Source of the DNA: Phycisphaerae bacterium
Lineage (GTDB): Bacteria; Planctomycetota; Phycisphaerae; UBA1845; UTPLA1
Reading direction: 5' to 3'
NCBI GenBank assembly: GCA_023150615.1
Contig: JAKLKO010000015.1
Location: 1-64,000, forward strand
DNA: 64,000 nucleotides
The position numbers were made by a program, and so were the translations under genes. How positions within the stretch are numbered: position 1 is the stretch's first letter; every line of letters begins with the position of its first letter. Below the pieces are notes generated by a model. The model made no database searches. It had not been told where the DNA came from and worked only from the letters and a program-made list of their open reading frames with translations. This document shows positions 10,774-19,537 of this stretch, in pieces.

Positions 10774-12699
10774 TTAGCGCCTGGCGAGCAGCAACGGCTG
10801 CGATTCGCCGGTTCCGTCTCCGGGCGATCGCTCCACGACGACGGTATTCTCGCCGAATTCCGAGTCCGTGCCTGCTTTCTTCTTCACGACCTTGCCGCGG
10901 TCGTCGAGTTGCTCATCGGCGCGGGCCGTCACGCGCCGCGCGATTGCGAGCAGGTCTTTCTCCAGCCGTTCCTTGTTGATCCGTCGGATCGTTGCGCAGG
11001 CCTGCACGACCTCGCCGATGTAGCGCTCGAAGATGTTCCGCCGCTCGCCCTCGTACTGCTGGCGCTTGCGGCGGTTCAGGTACGCCTGGAGCTTCCGGCC
11101 GCACTCCTGGATGGCGAGCTTGATCTCCTTGCGGATCTCGTCGTAGTCGGCGATCGCCTCCTTGCTCTCGCTCGTGAACGGGACCCAGACGCTGGCCATG
11201 TGCACCATGATGACGATCGGGCCGAGCGGCACGCCGCCGCTAGGCTGAGACAGGCCGTAGCGCCGCCAGTCGGTGTCGATCACGCTCTTGTGCATGCAGC
11301 ACGCCGATTGCTGGTACAGCAGCGGCACGCGGTTTGCGAAGCGGATGATCCGCGCCGGCTGCGTCGATCGCGCCTCGCCGTCGCCGTTCGACTTCGTCGC
11401 GTCCGGATCGCCGTCGTCCGTGCCGGCCGGCGACGGCCCCAACTCGCCGCCGAACGCGAGGCCGACCTCGATCTGAAACGGATTGCCGCGGTAGACCGCC
11501 GGATCGCGCGTCGCCGCGGTGAAGAACTCCGCCTTGATGCCCTTCAGCAGCCCGGACAGGATCTGCTCCGCGCCGATCGGCGCGAGGCAGTTCGTCGGCG
11601 GGGCCATCAGCTTCGTGGCCTGGATCGCCTTGTAAAGCGTTTCGGCCTCCTGCCGCGCGATGCGGCGCGGATGGGCCCGTGGGCTGAGCTTGGCCTTCGC
11701 GCAGATCTCCTCGGCCGCCTTGGCGCCGACGCGGCAGAACTCGCTCTGGAGGAAGCCGCTGAGCCAGTGCGACCTGGTCTCGTGCAGCATCTTGATCAGC
11801 ACGCCCAACTCGACGCCGTACGGGTGCGGCTTGATCTCCTGCGGATGGTTTGGCAACACCTCGGCGGAGCGCTCGAATTCGATCCGTTCGCCCGTCAGCG
11901 TGATGTACTCGATCCGCGCGTGCGGGTTCGCGATTGCGGTCAGCTCGAGGTATTCGTCGACCGATTGCCGGCCCTTGGCGTAGCTGCCCACCAGCTCGAT
12001 CTCGACGGTCGTGCCGTGATCGAATCCGACGTCGACCGTCTTGTCCTGCACGATCGTCGGCTCGTTCTTCTTCGTGTCGATCTGGATCTCGTAGTAGTGC
12101 GCCTGCTTGCGGCGGCCGGTGCGGCTCGTCACCTTCAGGCTCTTGCCGGTCGTCAGCAGGCCGTACATCCCCGCGGCTGAGATGCCGATGCCCTGCTGGC
12201 CGCGGCTCATGCGAAGCCGGTGGAACTTCGAACCGTACAGCAGCTTGCCGAAGATGCGCGGGATCTGCTCCTTGACGATTCCCGGCCCGTTGTCGTGCAC
12301 CAGGACGCGGAATCGATCCTCGTCCACCGGGTCGATGCGGATCGACAGGTCGGGCAGGATGCCCGCCTCTTCGCACGCGTCGAGGCTGTTGTCGACGGCC
12401 TCCTTGATCGTCGTCAGCAGCGCTTTGCGCTTGTTGTCAAAGCCGAGCAGGTGGCGGTTCTTCGCGAAGAACTCGCTGACCGAGATTTCGCGCTGGGCGC
12501 GCGACAGCGATTCGGCCGTGGCGGGCGCGCGTTCCGCGCGACGGGGGGATCGGGCGGGCTTCGCCGGCCGGCGGGCGGCGCGCGCTGGATGGGCTGTCGG
12601 AATCTGACCTCGATGCGTCGGTCCTGAGGCGAAGGGCAGGTCGAGCTGTTCTCGGCGTTCCTTCGCCGCGGGTTGCTTTCGAGCCGTCCTCGTGGCCAT
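10774..12699 (-). CDS. top6B: DNA topoisomerase VI subunit B
   Basis: A 641-residue type IIB topoisomerase ATPase subunit. It shows the GHKL/Bergerat fold: N-box with Glu100 and Asn104 (KEAVDNSLDACEEAG), G1 box DNGPG at 136-140, and G2 box GQQGIGISAAGMYG at 167-180. The helix-2-turn-helix and transducer domains follow, including the PPTNCLAPIGAEQILSGL segment and ANRVPLLYQQ near residue 460. Residues 1-65 form a basic Arg/Ala-rich extension not needed for the fold. With the A subunit the enzyme passes one duplex through another using ATP. Topo VI is mainly archaeal and plant, with scattered bacteria including planctomycetes. No A subunit gene is adjacent or anywhere in this window. GGGAG lies just before the ATG at 12699. 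Confidence 0.93.
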   Translation of the reverse strand: MATRTARKQPAAKERREQLDLPFASGPTHRGQIPTAHPARAARRPAKPARSPRRAERAPATAESLSRAQREISVSEFFAKNRHLLGFDNKRKALLTTIKEAVDNSLDACEEAGILPDLSIRIDPVDEDRFRVLVHDNGPGIVKEQIPRIFGKLLYGSKFHRLRMSRGQQGIGISAAGMYGLLTTGKSLKVTSRTGRRKQAHYYEIQIDTKKNEPTIVQDKTVDVGFDHGTTVEIELVGSYAKGRQSVDEYLELTAIANPHARIEYITLTGERIEFERSAEVLPNHPQEIKPHPYGVELGVLIKMLHETRSHWLSGFLQSEFCRVGAKAAEEICAKAKLSPRAHPRRIARQEAETLYKAIQATKLMAPPTNCLAPIGAEQILSGLLKGIKAEFFTAATRDPAVYRGNPFQIEVGLAFGGELGPSPAGTDDGDPDATKSNGDGEARSTQPARIIRFANRVPLLYQQSACCMHKSVIDTDWRRYGLSQPSGGVPLGPIVIMVHMASVWVPFTSESKEAIADYDEIRKEIKLAIQECGRKLQAYLNRRKRQQYEGERRNIFERYIGEVVQACATIRRINKERLEKDLLAIARRVTARADEQLDDRGKVVKKKAGTDSEFGENTVVVERSPGDGTGESQPLLLARR

Positions 12700-12933
12700 C
12701 CGAACTCCCGTCGGTCCGATTCCTCGACGCCAGTTGCGGATGCGTCGCATCACCATCTTATCGGAATCCGGAGTCCGCTCAAGCAGCACAAACTGAGCAG
12801 GACACGGGTGTTACGATGCGATTCGGCACACCGGACGCCGCCGGCAGCGCGCGGCAGGTTCAACCACGAATCCCCGACGGGGTTCAAGGCGGTGATGATT
12901 TCACAGGCGCGCCTAATCGGAGTGTCGAGCCCT

Positions 12934-12961
12934 TGACTCGAATCCGTGATGCGTTAAAGTT
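12934..12961 (+). promoter_or_regulatory. Candidate sigma-70 promoter for a small RNA
   Basis: TTGACT (12934-12939), a 16-base spacer, then TAAAGT (12956-12961). It faces a 120-base structured stretch that ends in a terminator-like hairpin and contains no reading frame. The -35 box is near consensus while the -10 box is moderate. Confidence 0.4.
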
Positions 12962-12967
12962 GAGCAA

Positions 12968-13122
12968 CCGCGTTGGGGAAAACTTCTAGAGACGACTTCC
13001 GATAAGACGATCCCCAGCGCCATAACAAAGTCCATCACCCCCCGGGCTTGGCTATCCCCCCCAAGCCAAGCCCACGATGGAACGGGAGCGATAGAGAGTG
13101 TGCCTGTCGCTCCCACTTTTTT
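12968..13122 (+). ncRNA. Candidate structured small RNA
   Basis: The 606-bp gap between top6B and the TPR genes has no plausible gene. Downstream of the promoter at 12934 the sequence can form a stem of about nine pairs around CGTTGGGGA and TCCCCAGCG (near 12971-13018), then a perfect 10-bp hairpin (13044-13053 with 13064-13073), then the terminator hairpin at 13084-13114. The three stems in series with promoter and terminator suggest a stable RNA of about 155 nucleotides. It does not match the conserved cores of SRP RNA, tmRNA or RNase P. A long regulatory leader for the TPR operon is possible, but the terminator argues for a separate transcript. Confidence 0.35.
13084..13122 (+). terminator. 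Rho-independent terminator
   Basis: An 8-bp perfect stem (13084-13091 with 13107-13114) with a 15-base loop is followed after two bases by six T. The orientation ends plus-strand transcription, yet no plus-strand gene lies upstream, which is the main support for a small RNA between 12968 and here. Confidence 0.6.
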
Positions 13123-13305
13123 GCGCTCATTTCGGCTTTGAATCGCGCGAGCCGCTCCGGACGTTTCTGCGCCGCCGCGGCGGCGCTCATAACTGAATCC
13201 CCGCCTCCATGCGGACGATGATCGCAGCGTGCACCGGGATCGGCGTCGCAATCCCCGAATCGGAGTCGGGCGGCGACGACCCCGACCGCTCCGTCGGAGT
13301 CCGAG

Positions 13306-14592
13306 ATGTTCGATTCGTCCGCACGCCGTGCCCTCGAAGCCTCCCAGATCGCGACGCAGTACCAGGCCGGCATGACCGCGTACGAGACCGGTCGCTTCGA
13401 GGACGCCGTTTCGATCCTCTCGCGGATCGCCGACCGGATGGACCTGACCGGCACGATGGCGAAGTTCCACCTCGGCCGCGCGCATCTGCACCTCGGGATG
13501 ACGGCGCTGCGCGAGCGGCGCTTTCGCGAGGCCTCCGACCATCTCCAGCGCGCCGCGGCGCTGAATCCGACCACCGCCGACCTGCCCCGATACCTCGCCG
13601 CAAGCTACGTCGGCCAGAAGCGATTCGACCTCGCCGCCATCGAGTTCGAGAAGCAGTGCGACCGGCGCACCGACGACGACGCGGTGATCCGTCGCGCCCT
13701 TGCGGAGTGGCGCCTCGGACGGCTGACGCACGCGCTGTCGATCCTCTGGAAGGCCGTCCACGACGAGCCGCGCCGCGCCGACCTGCGCTTTCAGCTCGGG
13801 CTGATGCAGTGGGCGGACGAGGATCGCGACGTCGCGCTGAAATCGCTGGCCGAGGCGGTGCGGCTCGCGCCGCTGAACGCCGAGTACCGCCGGCACCTCG
13901 GACTGGCGCTCGGTTGCACGGGGGACCTGGTCGGTGCGGTCGAGCACCTGCGCGCTGCGCAGCAGATCCACCCGAATGACGCCTGCAACGCGCTGCTGCT
14001 GGGCCGCGCGATGCAGGCCGCGGGAAGCGACGTCGTCTCGTGCGACGTTCCGCCCGTACCGCCGGCGGCACCCGCCGCCGCGCCGGAGACGATCGAGCGA
14101 CTGGGTGAGATCATCACCCGCGATCCGGACTTCGTCGAAGCATTCCTGTCGCTGCCGCAGACGGGCGTGGACCGCGAGGTCTTCGCGACGCTCGCGGCCA
14201 CGCTTCGCTGGGCGACGGAGCGCCGGCCGGAGCTTGCCGACCTGCACTACCACTGCTCGCGCGTCCTCGATCGGCTCGGAGATCGCGAGGACGCCATCGC
14301 CGAGGGGCGACGCGCGGTCGAGATCCGGCCCGACTTCGTCGCGGCCATGATCCAGCTCGGCCGCCTCTACGCCGAGACGGATCGCACGCAGGAGGCGATC
14401 GACCGGCTTCGCGCGGCGATCGACGCCGGCGGCGACTACGCCGACGTGCACCTGCTGCTCGGGCAGCTCCATCGCCGCACGGGCGATCCGGCGGCGGCGC
14501 GCCGCGCGTTCCAGCGGGCCATCGAGATCAACTCCGATTTTCAGGCGGCACGGCGCGCGCTGCGCGAGCTGGCGGTCGTCGAGGGGGCGTAG
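13306..14592 (+). CDS. TPR-repeat protein
   Basis: A 428-residue protein built of about nine to ten tetratricopeptide repeats, separated near residues 245-265 by a Pro/Ala-rich linker. Typical units include AYETGRFEDAVSILSRIAD and LGRLYAETDRTQEAIDRLR. There is no signal peptide, membrane helix or catalytic domain, so it is probably a cytoplasmic scaffold; the binding partner cannot be inferred. Its stop is three bases from the start of a second, longer TPR gene, so the two form an operon and may work as one unit. The ATG at 13306 is preceded by a GGAG-like site. Confidence 0.8.
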   Translation: MFDSSARRALEASQIATQYQAGMTAYETGRFEDAVSILSRIADRMDLTGTMAKFHLGRAHLHLGMTALRERRFREASDHLQRAAALNPTTADLPRYLAASYVGQKRFDLAAIEFEKQCDRRTDDDAVIRRALAEWRLGRLTHALSILWKAVHDEPRRADLRFQLGLMQWADEDRDVALKSLAEAVRLAPLNAEYRRHLGLALGCTGDLVGAVEHLRAAQQIHPNDACNALLLGRAMQAAGSDVVSCDVPPVPPAAPAAAPETIERLGEIITRDPDFVEAFLSLPQTGVDREVFATLAATLRWATERRPELADLHYHCSRVLDRLGDREDAIAEGRRAVEIRPDFVAAMIQLGRLYAETDRTQEAIDRLRAAIDAGGDYADVHLLLGQLHRRTGDPAAARRAFQRAIEINSDFQAARRALRELAVVEGA

Positions 14593-14595
14593 GAC

Positions 14596-16290
14596 ATGGC
14601 GTATCTGCTTGAAATGCTCGGCCGCGGATTGCTCAGTCACCTGGCCAGCGCGTTCTCGACCGTGCTCGTGCCGCCCGACGACGAGAGCCTCGAGTCGGTC
14701 GCGGGCCGCGTGCGCGAAGCGCCGGAGGACGCCGAGGCCCGCGTCAGGCTCGGCGCGCTGCAACTTCGCCGCGGCAACTCGGTCGCGGCGCGGCAGACGT
14801 TTCAGGCGCTGCTGTCGACCCGGCCCGGCCTGCCCGCGGCGCTGATCGGCCTGGCCTGCGCCCGGGACGATCTGGGCGACTCCGATGGCGCGCTGGATTG
14901 TCTGCGCGAAGTGCAGAAGCTGGACCCCGGCAATCCGGCGATTCTGTTCTGCCTCGGCCTGTGCCATGAGCGATGCGGTAACGTGCCGGAAGCGCGGGCG
15001 TACTATCGCGATGCGCTGTCCATCTGCCCGACGCTGCGCAATTCGCTCGAACGCCTCGCGGCCATGGCCGTGCGCGAGAACCGCCTCGATGAGGCCATCG
15101 AACACTACCGCCGATTGTGCGATCTGGACCCGCAGCTCACCGACCTGCACCTCACGCTCGCCAATCTCCACCTCCAGGCCGGACGCAGCGGCGACGCGAT
15201 CGAACGCTACGAACACGCCCTGGCGCTTGAGCCGGGCAATTGGGAGGCGCAGAACGATCTGGTCAGCGCCTACGAAAACGCCGGATTGCTGCGCGAGGCG
15301 ATCGAGCAGCTCCACGCGATGCTGGAGCGCGAGCCGGATGCTGCTGACGTTCACGTGCGGCTCGGAGAGCTGTACAGCCGCGTCGGGAACGACGAGTGCA
15401 GCGTGCGACATCTCGAGCGGGCCATCGAGCTCAGTCCGGAATACCTCGAGGCCCGCGTCAAGCTCGGCACGCAGCACCTGCGCGCCGGCCGATACCTTGA
15501 AGCGGCGCAGTCCTTCAATGTCGCCACCGAACTGAACGATCGCCTGATGACGGCGTACGTCGGACTGGGTGTCAGTCAGCATGCGGCCGGCCGCGAGCAG
15601 GAGGCGCTGGAGTCGTTCGCGATGGCGGCGGGGATTGAGCCCAACAGCACGCTGTTGTTCACCGAAATGGCGAGGACGCACCTGCGGGCATCGCTTGCCG
15701 CACAGGCGGACCGCTACTTGCGCGTGGACGCGGACGATCCATCAGGCGAGGCGGGGCCGGTCGGCGATCTGGTCGGCATGCAGATCGAGCGGCTGGAGCA
15801 TGCGCTGCAACTGAATCCGACGCACGCCGACCTGCACTACCGGCTCGGCATCCTGCGCAAGAGCCGCGGGGAAGTTCACGAGGCGATCCGGTGTTTCCGG
15901 CGCGCGACCGAGATCAACCCGTGCTACGTCAAGGCGCTCGTGCGACTCGGGCTGGCGCTCAAGGAGGTCAACCGCGTCGATGAGGCGATCGAGATGCTGC
16001 GCCGCGTGACGGAGCTGCGGCCCGACTGCGTGGACACGCACTACCAGCTCGGCCTGCTGTTCGTGCAGCGGAACGACTTCGAGATCGCGGTGGAGCAATT
16101 CCAGCGCGCCGTACAGTCGGAGCCGCACAACATCGACTTCCAGTCCAATCTTGCGCTGGCGCTGCAGAACGCCGGGCTGATCGATCGCGCCAACGCGACG
16201 TGGCGGCTGATCTGCGAGCTGGACCCGCAGTCGGACGTGGCCGACCAGGCCCGCGCAATCCTCGCCAAGAACCGCAGCACGATGAACTAG
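14596..16290 (+). CDS. TPR-repeat protein
   Basis: A 564-residue protein with about 13 consecutive tetratricopeptide repeats, for example NRLDEAIEHYRRLCDLDPQ, RSGDAIERYEHALALEPG and NRVDEAIEMLRRVTELRPD. The first 35 residues contain a mildly hydrophobic segment (MAYLLEMLGRGLLSHLASAF) that could be a peripheral membrane anchor or just the first helix. A short region around residues 375-395 breaks the repeat register. No enzymatic domain is visible. It follows the first TPR gene by three bases. Such pairs usually act as protein-interaction scaffolds; the process is unknown. Confidence 0.8.
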   Translation: MAYLLEMLGRGLLSHLASAFSTVLVPPDDESLESVAGRVREAPEDAEARVRLGALQLRRGNSVAARQTFQALLSTRPGLPAALIGLACARDDLGDSDGALDCLREVQKLDPGNPAILFCLGLCHERCGNVPEARAYYRDALSICPTLRNSLERLAAMAVRENRLDEAIEHYRRLCDLDPQLTDLHLTLANLHLQAGRSGDAIERYEHALALEPGNWEAQNDLVSAYENAGLLREAIEQLHAMLEREPDAADVHVRLGELYSRVGNDECSVRHLERAIELSPEYLEARVKLGTQHLRAGRYLEAAQSFNVATELNDRLMTAYVGLGVSQHAAGREQEALESFAMAAGIEPNSTLLFTEMARTHLRASLAAQADRYLRVDADDPSGEAGPVGDLVGMQIERLEHALQLNPTHADLHYRLGILRKSRGEVHEAIRCFRRATEINPCYVKALVRLGLALKEVNRVDEAIEMLRRVTELRPDCVDTHYQLGLLFVQRNDFEIAVEQFQRAVQSEPHNIDFQSNLALALQNAGLIDRANATWRLICELDPQSDVADQARAILAKNRSTMN

Positions 16291-16397
16291 TGACGGCGCG
16301 CGGCCGGCGGGGACGGCCAGGGGGCGTGGATGGCTTGCATCGCAGCGCGGCGTGCGTCAGAATCCCCGGCTCGATGCGAGTGAAACTTCGACCATCC

Positions 16398-16565
16398 ATG
16401 CAGCAGTTCGTCATCTGGTACCGCTACAAGAAGCCGGGGGACAAGGCGTTCGGCCCGGTGGTGCAGTACCGGCTGTACGCCCACGACATCGCCGAGGCCT
16501 GGGCCACGGCCCGGCAGTACCTCAACTACGAGGGCGTCGAGATCGTCGACGTCGTCCCGATTTAG
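16398..16565 (+). CDS. Small hypothetical protein
   Basis: A 55-residue soluble protein (MQQFVIWYRYKKPGDKAF at the start) with alternating strand-helix character and a DIAEAWATARQYL helix. The composition and clean start suggest a real gene: codon use is strongly GC3-biased like its neighbours. An in-frame ATG at 16374 would add eight residues; neither start has a strong ribosome site. No family recognised. It lies between the TPR operon and the ArsR regulator promoter. Confidence 0.55.
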   Translation: MQQFVIWYRYKKPGDKAFGPVVQYRLYAHDIAEAWATARQYLNYEGVEIVDVVPI

Positions 16566-16634
16566 CAGATCCGTGGGTTCGGCTGTGGAACGGGTCCGTG
16601 GTCTGGGGGCGGCGGATTTTTTTCCGCGATCGCC

Positions 16635-16662
16635 TTGACATATCATGAAATCATGATATATT
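16635..16662 (+). promoter_or_regulatory. Promoter with operator palindrome in its spacer; leaderless start
   Basis: TTGACA (16635-16640), a 16-base spacer, and TATATT (16657-16662) form a near-consensus promoter. A perfect 8-4-8 inverted repeat, ATATCATG-AAAT-CATGATAT (16640-16659), fills the spacer, so a bound dimer would block polymerase. The -10 box ends six bases before the regulator's ATG, predicting a leaderless mRNA and autoregulation by the ArsR-type protein. Confidence 0.75.
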
Positions 16663-16668
16663 GACAGT

Positions 16669-16977
16669 ATGAAGCCAATTCGACCCCGGCCCGACCCGCT
16701 GCCTTTCCCCGTGCTTCAGCGCGTCGCCGACGCTCTCCGCGTCCTGGCGCACCCGCGCCGCCTCCAGATCGTCGAACGACTCGCCGCGCAGAAGCTCGCC
16801 GTCGGACAGCTCGCAGCCCGACTGGACCTGTCCCATGCCGCGTGCAGCCAGCACCTGTCGCGCATGCGGGCCCAGGGGCTCTTGCGCGCGCGTCGCGAGG
16901 GCAAGACCGTCTACTACGAAGTCTGCGACCCCAATGCCATTAACGTCATTCAGTGCATCCGACGCCACGCGCGCTGA
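16669..16977 (+). CDS. ArsR-family transcriptional repressor (putative persulfide sensor)
   Basis: A 102-residue winged helix-turn-helix protein of the ArsR/SmtB family: ALRVLAHPRRLQIVERL helix, LAARLDLSHAACSQHLSRM recognition helix, and the RREGKTVYYEV beta-wing. It has three cysteines (59, 86, 96) and no ELCVC arsenic box. Repressors of this family with spaced thiols (BigR/SqrR type) sense persulfides through cysteine pairs, but their cysteine positions differ from these. The gene downstream encodes a persulfide-handling fusion enzyme 30 bp away, so sulfur sensing is a reasonable inference. The palindrome in its promoter suggests autorepression. Confidence 0.88.
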   Translation: MKPIRPRPDPLPFPVLQRVADALRVLAHPRRLQIVERLAAQKLAVGQLAARLDLSHAACSQHLSRMRAQGLLRARREGKTVYYEVCDPNAINVIQCIRRHAR

Positions 16978-17007
16978 CCTTGCCGCGGCGTCGAACGGAG
17001 ACCCGAC

Positions 17008-19494
17008 ATGACCCCGCCGCGAAAACTTGTCATCATCGGCGGCGTCGCCGGCGGCGCCACCGCCGCGGCCCGCGCCCGGCGGCTCTGCGAATCGGCCGAG
17101 ATCGTGGTTCTCGAACGCGGACCGTACCCGTCGTTCGCGAACTGCGGCATGCCGTATCACATCGGCGGCGAGATTGCCGACCGCGAGAAGCTGTTCCTGC
17201 AAACGCCCGCGTCGCTGAAGGCCCGGCACAATCTCGACGTCCGCGTCCGCAGCGAGGTCATCGTCATCGACCGCGCGGCGCGGCGGGTGACGGTTCGGCG
17301 GCTTGACGACGGTCGCGAGTACGCCGAGCCGTACGACAAGCTCATCATCTCCACCGGGGCGGCTCCGATCCGGCCGCCGCTGCCGGGCATCGACCATCCC
17401 GCGATCTTCTCGCTCCGGTCGATCCCCGACATGGATCGCATCCGCGCTGCGGCGGAGTCCGCGCGCGACGCGGTCGTCGTCGGAGGCGGGTTCATCGGCC
17501 TGGAAATGGCGGAGAACCTCCGTCGCCGCGGGCTGAACGTGCACGTCGTCGAGATGCTGGACCAGGTCATGCCGCCGCTCGACCGGGAAATGGCCGAGGC
17601 GATCCACGCACAACTGCGCCTTCACGGCGTCGCCCTGCGCTTGTCGAGCGCCGTCGAGTCGTTCGCCGATGCGGGTGGTCGCGTCGTCGCGCGGCTCAAG
17701 GGCGGCGAATCGATCGAAGCCGACCTGGTCGTGCTCGCGATCGGCGTGCGCCCGGAGTCGGCGCTGGCGAAGCAGGCCGGCCTCGACATCACGGAACGCG
17801 GCGCCATCCGCGTCGATGAGCACCTGCGAACAAGCGACCCGAACATCTACGCCGTCGGCGACGTGGTCGTGACGCGCGACGCGGTGACCGGCGGCGAGGC
17901 GTTCATTCCGCTCGCCGGGCCGGCGAATCGGCAGGGTCGAATCGCCGCCGACCACATTTTCGGCCGCGAGAGCCGATATCGCGGTTCGCAGGGTACGAGC
18001 ATTGTGCGGGTCTTCGACCTCGTCGTCGCCATGACCGGCGCGAGCGAGAAGACACTGCGCCGCGCGGGCCTCGCGTACGAAAAGGTCTACGTTCATCCGG
18101 CGCATCACGTCGGCTACTTTCCGGGCGCGACGCCGATGTCGATCAAGCTGCTGTTCGCCAAACCGGACGGCCGCGTGCTTGGCGCGCAGATCACCGGTCG
18201 CGAGGGCGTCGACAAGCGGATTGACGTACTTGCGACGGCGATCCAGGCCCGAATGACGGTCTTCGATCTCGAGGAAATGGAACTGGCCTACGCGCCGCAG
18301 TTCGGCGCGGCGAAGGATCCGATCAACATGGCCGGCTTCGTCGCGGCCAACGTTCTGCGCGGCGACGTGCGAATCGTACACGCGGACGCGCTGGACGGAG
18401 CCGTGCTGATCGATGTCCGCACGCCGGCCGAGCACGATGTGGGGGCGATCCCCGGCTCGACGCTGATCCCGATCGACGAACTGCGGGCGCGCATCGCGCA
18501 GGTGCCGCGCGACGGGCGCGTCGTCGTCTATTGCGCCGTTGGGCAGCGAGGCTACACCGCCGCGCGGATCCTCGCGCAGCTCGGCTACGACGTGGCGAAC
18601 CTGTCCGGGGGGTATCGCACCTACGTCGCCTATCATCCGCCGACGCGCGCAGCCAGCGCGGCGCCGACCCCGGCCGCACCGCCCTCGCCCGCCGCATCGA
18701 ACGCCGCGCCATCGTCGGCCGCGCCCGCGGCGTGCGCGCCGAGGCCGCAGGCGGGCGGATCGCCGTCGGCGACGGCCGAGCTGGACGTCCGCGGCTGTCA
18801 GTGTCCCGGTCCGATCGTGGCGATCCGCGAGCGGATCGACGGGCTGGCCGACGGGGACGTGCTGAGCGTCCGCGCGACCGATCCCGGATTCGCGGCCGAC
18901 GTGCCGGCCTGGTGCCGGCAGACGGGCCACGAGTTGGTCGAACTGCGGCCGGAGAACGGCCACACCCACGCCTGGATCCGCAAGCGTGCGGCGTCGCCGG
19001 ATCGAACGGCGCGGGCGGAGGCTCCGCGTGACAAGACGCTGATCGTCTTTTCGAGTGACCTCGATCGCGTCATGGCGGCGTTCATCATCGCGAACGGGGC
19101 GGCGGCGATGGGGCAGAAGGTGACGATGTTCTTCACGTTCTGGGGGCTGAACGTGCTGCGCCGCGCGGACGCGGTTTCGCGCGGCAAGCCGCTGCTCGAC
19201 CGACTGTTCGGATGGATGATGCCGCGCGGTCCGGCGCGGCTCGCGCTGTCGCGGATGAACATGGCGGGCCTCGGCACGGCGATGATGAAACACGTCATGC
19301 GCCGCAAGCAGGTCGAGCCGCTTGCGGCACTGATGGAGCGCGCGGTGCGGCAGGGCGTGCGGCTCGTGGCGTGCGCGATGTCGATGGATGTGATGGGGAT
19401 CCGGCGGGAGGAGTTGATCGACGGCGTGGAGCTGGGCGGGGTGGGCAGTTATCTGGACGCAACGGCGACGGCGAACGCGAATCTCTTTATCTGA
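17008..19494 (+). CDS. CoA-disulfide reductase fused to rhodanese, TusA and DsrE-like domains
   Basis: An 828-residue cytoplasmic fusion. Residues 1-445: FAD/NAD(P)H pyridine nucleotide-disulfide reductase of the CoA-disulfide reductase type, with GGVAGG for FAD, redox Cys46 in SFANCGMPY, a second Rossmann motif (VVVGGGFIGLEMAENL), and the C-terminal dimer domain. About 460-545: rhodanese with catalytic Cys in VVYCAVGQRG. Then an Ala/Pro linker. About 590-660: TusA-like domain with DVRGCQCPGP. About 670-828: DsrE2-like domain with FSSDLDRVMAAFIIANGAA and ACAMSMDVMGI. Related fusions reduce CoA persulfide or move sulfane sulfur between thiols; here the full relay is in one chain. GGAG lies seven bases before the ATG. 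Expression probably follows the ArsR promoter. Confidence 0.92.
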   Translation: MTPPRKLVIIGGVAGGATAAARARRLCESAEIVVLERGPYPSFANCGMPYHIGGEIADREKLFLQTPASLKARHNLDVRVRSEVIVIDRAARRVTVRRLDDGREYAEPYDKLIISTGAAPIRPPLPGIDHPAIFSLRSIPDMDRIRAAAESARDAVVVGGGFIGLEMAENLRRRGLNVHVVEMLDQVMPPLDREMAEAIHAQLRLHGVALRLSSAVESFADAGGRVVARLKGGESIEADLVVLAIGVRPESALAKQAGLDITERGAIRVDEHLRTSDPNIYAVGDVVVTRDAVTGGEAFIPLAGPANRQGRIAADHIFGRESRYRGSQGTSIVRVFDLVVAMTGASEKTLRRAGLAYEKVYVHPAHHVGYFPGATPMSIKLLFAKPDGRVLGAQITGREGVDKRIDVLATAIQARMTVFDLEEMELAYAPQFGAAKDPINMAGFVAANVLRGDVRIVHADALDGAVLIDVRTPAEHDVGAIPGSTLIPIDELRARIAQVPRDGRVVVYCAVGQRGYTAARILAQLGYDVANLSGGYRTYVAYHPPTRAASAAPTPAAPPSPAASNAAPSSAAPAACAPRPQAGGSPSATAELDVRGCQCPGPIVAIRERIDGLADGDVLSVRATDPGFAADVPAWCRQTGHELVELRPENGHTHAWIRKRAASPDRTARAEAPRDKTLIVFSSDLDRVMAAFIIANGAAAMGQKVTMFFTFWGLNVLRRADAVSRGKPLLDRLFGWMMPRGPARLALSRMNMAGLGTAMMKHVMRRKQVEPLAALMERAVRQGVRLVACAMSMDVMGIRREELIDGVELGGVGSYLDATATANANLFI

Positions 19495-19526
19495 TCGCGG
19501 CGGATGCCGTCGCGCCGGCCGCGGGG

Positions 19527-19532
19527 TATAAT
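19527..19532 (+). promoter_or_regulatory. -10 box of the RNase P RNA gene
   Basis: A perfect TATAAT six bases before the predicted RNA 5' end at about 19538-19540. No clear -35 hexamer is visible at the expected spacing; the box lies 33 bp after the stop of the fusion enzyme. Confidence 0.7.
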
Positions 19533-19537
19533 GACGG

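Noticed and set aside
12930-12955. T-loop-like TCGAATCC suggesting a tRNA
   Set aside because: No five-base T stem flanks it and no acceptor, D or anticodon arms can be built on either strand.
12913-15681. A 922-codon minus-strand open frame
   Set aside because: It is exactly antisense to the two TPR genes, has Arg/Gln-rich translation without domains, and mirrors the GC3-biased codons of the true frame.
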